A stretch of DNA of 41,979 nucleotides from Chlorobium sp. Its GTDB lineage: Bacteria; Bacteroidota; Chlorobiia; Chlorobiales; Chlorobiaceae. The stretch is taken from NCBI GenBank assembly GCA_005843805.1, contig SZXY01000123.1:1-41979 (forward strand), in the 5' to 3' direction. The notes under the pieces are model-generated. The model was not told the origin of the DNA, did not search any database, and was given only the letters and a program-made list of their open reading frames with translations. This document shows positions 37,495 to 41,979 of this stretch, piece by piece. Position numbers and translations under genes: made by a program. Numbering within the stretch: the stretch's first letter is position 1; each line of letters starts with the position of its first letter.

Positions 37495-38133
37495 ATGTTT
37501 ACTTCCTACGGCTCCGGCAGCATAAGAAAAGTTCTTCTCCTCTCTCTTCTCGCAAGCGCAGCCGCCCTGTTTTTTCCTTTTTCCGGAAAAGTAGTCCTCC
37601 TGCTGATCACCCTGACTGCACTCCTCTTCACCCTCTATTTTTTCCGTGACCCAAAGCGAACCATACCTGATGAAAAGCGGATTATTGTAGCCCCTGCTGA
37701 CGGCAAAATCATCCTCGTGCAACAGCAGGAGAACAGCTTTACAGGAAAGTCATCAACACTGGTAAGCATTTTCATGTCACCCTTCAATGTTCACGTCAAC
37801 CGCATACCTATCGACGGAGCGGTGACACACCTCCTCTACCATCCTGGTCAATTCCGAATGGCATTCGACAACCGGAGCATGGAAAGCAATGAAAAAATGG
37901 AAATTGGCATTGACAATGGTGAAATACGAGTGCTCTTCAGCCAGGTATCCGGTTTTTTGGCCAGAAGAATTGTCTGCATGCTTCATATCGACGAGAGTGT
38001 CAAAGCAGGCGAAAAATTCGGCATGATCAAGTTTGGCTCCAGAGTCGATATCATCCTGCCCCATTCAGCATCAGTAGTTGTAAAACCTGGCCAGATCACC
38101 CGCGCTGGCGAAACCATCCTGGGCCGTTACTGA
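37495..38133 (+). CDS. psd: Phosphatidylserine decarboxylase, short (archaeal-type) form
   Basis: Decarboxylates phosphatidylserine to phosphatidylethanolamine. 212 residues: an N-terminal hydrophobic hairpin (about 10-50) then the decarboxylase domain with YFFRDPKRTIP, APADGKI, SIFMSPFNVHVNR and the self-cleavage region MIKFGSRVDIILP. The serine in GSRVD becomes the pyruvoyl group and splits the protein into two chains. This is the compact PSD-A class found in Bacteroidota, Chlorobiota and archaea. No pssA is adjacent. 9-bp repeats TTATCATAA lie just upstream at 37446 and 37461. Confidence 0.93.
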   Translation: MFTSYGSGSIRKVLLLSLLASAAALFFPFSGKVVLLLITLTALLFTLYFFRDPKRTIPDEKRIIVAPADGKIILVQQQENSFTGKSSTLVSIFMSPFNVHVNRIPIDGAVTHLLYHPGQFRMAFDNRSMESNEKMEIGIDNGEIRVLFSQVSGFLARRIVCMLHIDESVKAGEKFGMIKFGSRVDIILPHSASVVVKPGQITRAGETILGRY

Positions 38134-38238
38134 CGCACCTCTTTCCGCTCAAAAAACTTGGTTTAGGAAAGCATATTGATTATATAAATATCATGTAGCC
38201 AAAACATTTCATCATTTTAAATTTCCGGAGGAATACAG

Positions 38239-38448
38239 ATGTTTGGATTAGGTGGTGGGGAGTTAATGCTTATTTTTTTGGCGATTCTGCTATTATTCGG
38301 GGCACAAAAACTTCCGGAACTTGCAAAAGGTATGGGAAAAGGCATAAAGGAGTTCAAAAAAGCCCAACAAGAAATAGATGAGGAGTTTAACAAAGTGGGT
38401 GATGAAACCCCAAAAAAGGAAAAATCATCCTCTTCAAATAAAGGATAA
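38239..38448 (+). CDS. tatA: Sec-independent translocase subunit TatA/TatE
   Basis: 69 residues: a short N-terminal membrane helix (GELMLIFLAILLLFGAQKLPELAKG) followed by an amphipathic helix and a charged tail (KPKKEKSSSS-like). Forms the pore of the twin-arginine export system for folded proteins. The FGAQKLPEL hinge with the Phe-Gly pair is diagnostic. The ribosome site CCGGAGGA ends about 6 nt before the ATG. No tatC is nearby. A terminator follows the stop. Confidence 0.95.
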   Translation: MFGLGGGELMLIFLAILLLFGAQKLPELAKGMGKGIKEFKKAQQEIDEEFNKVGDETPKKEKSSSSNKG

Positions 38449-38460
38449 ACTGCTCAACAT

Positions 38461-38484
38461 AAAAGCCCGCATCCAGGGCTTTTT
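38461..38484 (+). terminator. Rho-independent terminator after tatA
   Basis: An 8-bp stem AAAAGCCC/GGGCTTTT (38461-38468, 38476-38483) with a 7-nt loop and five T at the 3' end. recN must therefore have its own promoter or rely on readthrough. Confidence 0.85.
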
Positions 38485-38526
38485 GTCTGTTCAGGGAGAG
38501 TGAAGCGCACACCAAGATACCCGGCC

Positions 38527-40233
38527 ATGCTTTTCAGCCTTTATATAAAAAATTTTGCACTGATCCAGGAACTCTCGATTGAGTTCAGACCCGGACTGAC
38601 CATTATCACCGGAGAAACTGGGGCCGGCAAATCAATTCTTCTCGGAGCGTTGAGTCTCGTACTTGGTGAGCGTGCAAGTGCCGATCTGGTACGCTCTGGA
38701 ACAACAAAGGCTGTTATCGAAGCACTCTTCAAAGATGTTCTTCCTGACAAGATAAACGCCCTGCTGAATGCGGCAGAGATTGAAACAAGCCCGGAACTCA
38801 TTATCCGCAGGGAACTCTCTGCAAGCGGTCAGTCCCGCTGCTTCATCAACGACTCCCCCTGTACGGCAAGCCTTCTTAAACAGCTTGGAGAGCTTCTGAT
38901 AGACCTGCACGGCCAGCATGAGCACCAGCTCCTGCTGCACGCCGAAACACACGAATCTCTACTCGATGATTTCGCCCAATCCGCACAGGAGGTGACCACC
39001 TATATTTCAGTCCGTTCATCGCTTCAGGAGCTGCAACAACAAGTCAAAAAGCTTCAGCGAGAGGCAGCCGAACTGCGCGAAAAAAAAGAGATGCTCGATT
39101 TCCAGTTGAACGAACTTCGCTCTCTTGACCTGAAACCCGGCGAAGACGAGACAATCGAGACCGAAATAACGCTGCTTGAAAATGCCGAAACCCTTTTCAC
39201 GCTCAGCACCTCTCTCAGCGACCTCCTCTACGACAGCGAACACTCTGTTTACTCCTCCATAAGCTCGGCTCTGCACAGCCTTGAAAAACTTGCCAGCATC
39301 GACAAGCGCTTTGAAAACCATATTGAGGAAGCACGCAGTGCAAAAAGCATTGTCGATGAGCTTTCCCGATTCACACGCAGCTACTCTTCAAACATTGATT
39401 TCAATCCCGGCAGGCTGGAATCACTCAGGGAACGGCAGCTTCAACTCCAGCGCATCTCCAAAAAATACTCCCGCCCGCTCTCCGGGCTGATCGAGCTATG
39501 CCAGGATCTGGATGCAAAAGTCGCTCTTGAAGAGAACCTTGAAGAAGAGATCGCCCTTATCCAGCAGGAGATTGACGTTCGAAAAGCGGAACTTTCCACT
39601 TGCGCCGTCACCCTCTCTCTAAAGCGGGAGAAAGCCGCACACCGCCTGGAAACAACCATCCAGGAAGAGTTAAAAGAGCTTGGCATTCCCCACTCCACCT
39701 TCATCGTCAGCATAACCCACGAAGAAGAGCTCGAAGGAGAGATCACCATCGAAGGAAAAACCTTTACGGCATTTGCCCGTGGGTACGACCGCATCGAGTT
39801 CCTTATTTCCACCAACCCCGGCGAAAAACCAAAACCACTTGTCAAGGTTGCATCGGGAGGAGAAATTTCAAGAGTCATGCTCGCCCTGAAAAGCGCACTT
39901 GCAGAATCCTCAAAGCTGCCTATCCTGATTTTTGACGAAATCGATACCGGCATCAGTGGCCGGGTTGCCGAGTCCGTCGGAAAAAGCCTCAAACGACTCT
40001 CACGACTCCACCAGATCATAGCCATCACCCACCTGCCCCAGATAGCCGCCATGGCCGACCTGCACCTCCAGGTTCAAAAATCCGTGCAGGAAGAGAGAAC
40101 CGTCACTGAAGTAACCCCTCTTGACCATGAGAGCCGCCTGCAAGCCATCGCCAGCCTCATCAGCGGCCACCAGATCTCAGCCTCATCGCTCACTCTCGCT
40201 TCCGAGCTGGTGGAGGGAGCAAGGTCGGTGTAG
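38527..40233 (+). CDS. recN: DNA repair ATPase RecN
   Basis: An SMC-like protein used in double-strand break repair. About 568 residues: Walker A GETGAGKSIL near residue 30, two coiled-coil arms in the middle (long Leu/Glu/Lys-rich helices, about 150-365), the ABC signature VASGGEISRVMLAL, Walker B LPILIFDEIDTGISG, and the C-terminal H-loop AITHLPQIAAMADLH. I chose the ATG at 38527 (MLFSLYIKNFALIQEL), the family start. A GTG at 38500 would add nine unrelated residues. A CGCAAAG repeat copy lies just after the stop. Confidence 0.95.
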   Translation: MLFSLYIKNFALIQELSIEFRPGLTIITGETGAGKSILLGALSLVLGERASADLVRSGTTKAVIEALFKDVLPDKINALLNAAEIETSPELIIRRELSASGQSRCFINDSPCTASLLKQLGELLIDLHGQHEHQLLLHAETHESLLDDFAQSAQEVTTYISVRSSLQELQQQVKKLQREAAELREKKEMLDFQLNELRSLDLKPGEDETIETEITLLENAETLFTLSTSLSDLLYDSEHSVYSSISSALHSLEKLASIDKRFENHIEEARSAKSIVDELSRFTRSYSSNIDFNPGRLESLRERQLQLQRISKKYSRPLSGLIELCQDLDAKVALEENLEEEIALIQQEIDVRKAELSTCAVTLSLKREKAAHRLETTIQEELKELGIPHSTFIVSITHEEELEGEITIEGKTFTAFARGYDRIEFLISTNPGEKPKPLVKVASGGEISRVMLALKSALAESSKLPILIFDEIDTGISGRVAESVGKSLKRLSRLHQIIAITHLPQIAAMADLHLQVQKSVQEERTVTEVTPLDHESRLQAIASLISGHQISASSLTLASELVEGARSV

Positions 40234-40238
40234 CAGAA

Positions 40239-40260
40239 GAAAAGATGACTCACGCAAAGG
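40239..40260 (+). repeat. Single-arm copy of the CGCAAAG repeat
   Basis: 22 bp beginning six bases past the recN stop, matching 40822-40843 at 21 of 22 positions, including the exact 15-mer TGACTCACGCAAAGG. No opposite arm follows it here. Confidence 0.75.
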
Positions 40261-40315
40261 CTCACTCATTTTTTCTATCTTGAGCTACTGACTCAACAAT
40301 TACCATCTGCTTCAC

Positions 40316-40831
40316 ATGCCAAAATTGAAAGCCAACGGATTAAAATGGCTGAAAGGGTTTCATCTGCTTGCCGTTTCCTGCTGGATTGGAGGCGCAGTAT
40401 CGCTGATATCGCTTTACTTCCTGAAAAATCCCGTGACCGACTCTGGTGTTTTGTATGGAATAAACCAAAGCATTCACCATGTCGATATGACGATTGTCGT
40501 CGTTCCAGGCGCCATTGGGTGCCTGCTTACCGGATTGGCCTATTCGCTCTTCAGTAACTGGGGCTTCTTCAAGCACACCTGGCTGACCGTCAAATGGATT
40601 GTGACAGTCAGCGCCATTATATTTGGCACTTTTTTTCTTGGGCCATGGGAAACCGCCATGATGGAGATCTCCGGAAAGATTGGCATCTCATCTTTGGGTG
40701 ATTCCGCATACCTCTACAATCAAACGATGAACCTCTGGTTCGGGACTCTTCAAGTCCTCATCTTGATGGTTACCATATTTGTGTCGATCTTCAAACCATG
40801 GAAATCAAAAAAGGAGAGCAAGAAAAGTTGA
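40316..40831 (+). CDS. Four-helix integral membrane protein (DUF2269-like)
   Basis: 171 residues with four hydrophobic segments, near 10-33, 54-76, 87-110 and 138-162. The first helix begins KWLKGFHLLAVSCWIGGAVSL, a pattern of heme-less DUF2269-like membrane proteins with His in helix 1 and a conserved Trp-Ile-Gly-Gly. His16 and the His pair in SIHHVD could bind a cofactor, but this is speculative. The basic C-terminus (KPWKSKKESKKS) should face the cytoplasm. Function unknown. The repeat at 40822 begins inside the last codons of this gene. Confidence 0.75.
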   Translation: MPKLKANGLKWLKGFHLLAVSCWIGGAVSLISLYFLKNPVTDSGVLYGINQSIHHVDMTIVVVPGAIGCLLTGLAYSLFSNWGFFKHTWLTVKWIVTVSAIIFGTFFLGPWETAMMEISGKIGISSLGDSAYLYNQTMNLWFGTLQVLILMVTIFVSIFKPWKSKKESKKS

Positions 40832-40915
40832 CTCACGCAAAGGGGCGAAGGTGCAAAGAAAAAAGGGACTGGACTATTGAATTGATTTCCTTGGCGACTT
40901 TGCGGCTTTGCGTGA
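40822..40915. repeat. Inverted-repeat element built on the word CGCAAAG
   Basis: Left arm 40833-40858 and right arm 40890-40915 are 26 bp long and match as an inverted repeat at 20 of 26 positions, with the outer 10 bp (TCACGCAAAG) perfect. A 31-bp AT-rich spacer separates them. The first 22 bp (40822-40843) are a near-identical direct copy of 40239-40260. No transposase is nearby. It resembles a miniature non-coding repeat or hairpin unit more than a terminator, since no T run follows. Confidence 0.7.
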
Positions 40916-41071
40916 CACAATTCATCTGTTCATGCTCCGTATGCTCGCTCCAGTTATAAAAAGAAAAATAAATTCAGTTTTACAAATTACCTTTCTCTGT
41001 ATATTCCTGATCATTACGAATATTGATAAGGAATAGCTAACAGGGGCCAATAACAGGGAATTAACAAGAGT

Positions 41072-41965
41072 ATGTCTACACGATACCTTTCAGGGTCTGC
41101 CGTTGCGCTGGTCACTCCTTTCAGGGAGGACAGCTCGGTCGATACCAATACCTTAAGAAAGCTGGTGCAGTTTCATATAGAGGCTGGAACCGATATTATC
41201 ATTCCTTGCGGAACGACGGGTGAGTCGCCGACACTGACTGTGGCTGAACAGTCTGAGATTATCCGCACGGTCAAGGATGAGGCTGACGGCAAAATCATTG
41301 TGGCTGCTGGTGCTGGCACAAATGCTACGTCAGAAGCGGTCGAGCTTGCAAAAAATGCCGAAAAGGCTGGTGCTATGGCCATTCTTTCGGTTGCGCCCTA
41401 TTACAACAAGCCTTCACAGGAGGGTTTCTACCAGCATTATCGGCACATTGCAGAGGCTGTTTCAGTGCCGATTATCATCTACAACGTTCCTGGAAGAACG
41501 GGATGCAATGTGGCTGCATCGACAATTCTGAGGCTTGCCCGGGATTTCGAAAACATTGCCGCTGTCAAGGAGGCTTCGGAGAATATGAGCCAGATATCGG
41601 AACTTCTGGAAGAGAGACCAGATCATTTTTCTGTACTGACAGGCGAGGATTCACTGATTCTGCCTTTCATTGCAATGGGTGGTGACGGGGTGATTTCTGT
41701 TGCGGCTAACGAAATTCCATCGCTGGTCAAAGAGCTGGTCGAAGCAGTCAAACAGGGCAATCTTGAAGAGGCCCGCTCAATAAACCGAACATGCCGGAAC
41801 CTGTTCAAGCTGAACTTTATCGAGAGTAATCCGGTACCTGTTAAATATGCTCTTTCGCGGATGGGCATGATCGAGGAGAACTACCGACTGCCGCTTGTCC
41901 CGCTTTCGGCAAAGCACAAGCAGCTTATCGACCATGAACTGACAGCTCTGGGACTGCTGCAATAA
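41072..41965 (+). CDS. dapA: 4-hydroxy-tetrahydrodipicolinate synthase
   Basis: Condenses pyruvate with aspartate semialdehyde, the first step of the lysine and diaminopimelate branch. The 297-residue TIM barrel has the [11 protein letters not shown] loop (Thr of the catalytic proton relay), [16 protein letters not shown] (catalytic Tyr), [12 protein letters not shown], and the Schiff-base lysine in [10 protein letters not shown]. Complete, ending 14 bp before the window edge. The 240-bp upstream gap holds the CGCAAAG inverted repeat and presumably the promoter. No lysC, asd or dapB is in view. Confidence 0.96.
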   Translation: MSTRYLSGSAVALVTPFREDSSVDTNTLRKLVQFHIEAGTDIIIPCGTTGESPTLTVAEQSEIIRTVKDEADGKIIVAAGAGTNATSEAVELAKNAEKAGAMAILSVAPYYNKPSQEGFYQHYRHIAEAVSVPIIIYNVPGRTGCNVAASTILRLARDFENIAAVKEASENMSQISELLEERPDHFSVLTGEDSLILPFIAMGGDGVISVAANEIPSLVKELVEAVKQGNLEEARSINRTCRNLFKLNFIESNPVPVKYALSRMGMIEENYRLPLVPLSAKHKQLIDHELTALGLLQ

Positions 41966-41979
41966 AAGGCTCTCTAAAA

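Noticed and set aside
40833-40915. CRISPR array or terminator reading of the CGCAAAG repeat
   Set aside because: Only one inverted pair and one extra arm are present, with no regular repeat-spacer units and no T run after the stem.

Overview
This window looks like an ordinary piece of chromosome from a green sulfur bacterium (Chlorobiaceae, Chlorobium/Pelodictyon type). The main clue is a BchG-like bacteriochlorophyll synthase at 33452-34444, a marker of anoxygenic phototrophs. Supporting clues are oxygen-independent HemN, a PPi-type phosphofructokinase, a carbamoyl-phosphate synthase whose large subunit is split in two, and a DnaG lacking most zinc ligands. The genus is inferred from protein content only. 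About 43 protein genes are packed into short operons on both strands. I saw no rRNA, tRNA, CRISPR array, prophage or intact insertion sequence.

Layout. 1-3000 (minus): a Gfo/Idh/MocA oxidoreductase and Gdx-type SMR exporter, then hemN ending in a strong terminator. 3106-5880 (plus): purE, a DUF985 cupin, a type II NADH dehydrogenase and a small membrane protein translationally coupled to it. 6130-7849: argD and an overlapping DUF3098 gene, then a convergent 82-residue unknown. 7850-8208 has no confident gene but holds paired palindromes and an open frame without a good start. 8209-10852 (minus): exbB-exbD-exbD-tonB. 11163-15771: dnaG, convergent with ribBA-glyA. 16009-20553: the C-terminal half of CarB behind a near-consensus promoter and a leader hairpin, a YpsA-like protein, two ferritin-family genes and a metallophosphoesterase.

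20713-26930: alpha-glucan phosphorylase, pyrD with a strong leader hairpin, a DUF4407 membrane protein, ispF and an FtsX-type permease with no ATPase beside it. Two convergent pairs here overlap at their stop codons. 27113-32170: PPi-type pfk, ilvE, holB, cutA and an M24 aminopeptidase. 32322-36301 (plus): trpD, bchG, rpmB, rnhA and an anchored unknown protein. 36313-41965: tilS (minus), then psd, tatA, recN, a four-helix membrane protein and dapA. A repeat based on the word CGCAAAG follows recN and the membrane-protein gene.

Most genes are biosynthetic or housekeeping: arginine/pyrimidine (carB, argD, pyrD), purine (purE), branched-chain, lysine and tryptophan amino acids, isoprenoid, tetrapyrrole and bacteriochlorophyll, replication and repair. 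I found no convincing new defence or mobile system. The points most worth checking are the altered DnaG zinc site, the structured leaders of carB and pyrD, the NDH-2/small membrane protein pair, the CGCAAAG repeat, the 7850-8208 gap, and the rnhA start codon sitting against the rpmB terminator.
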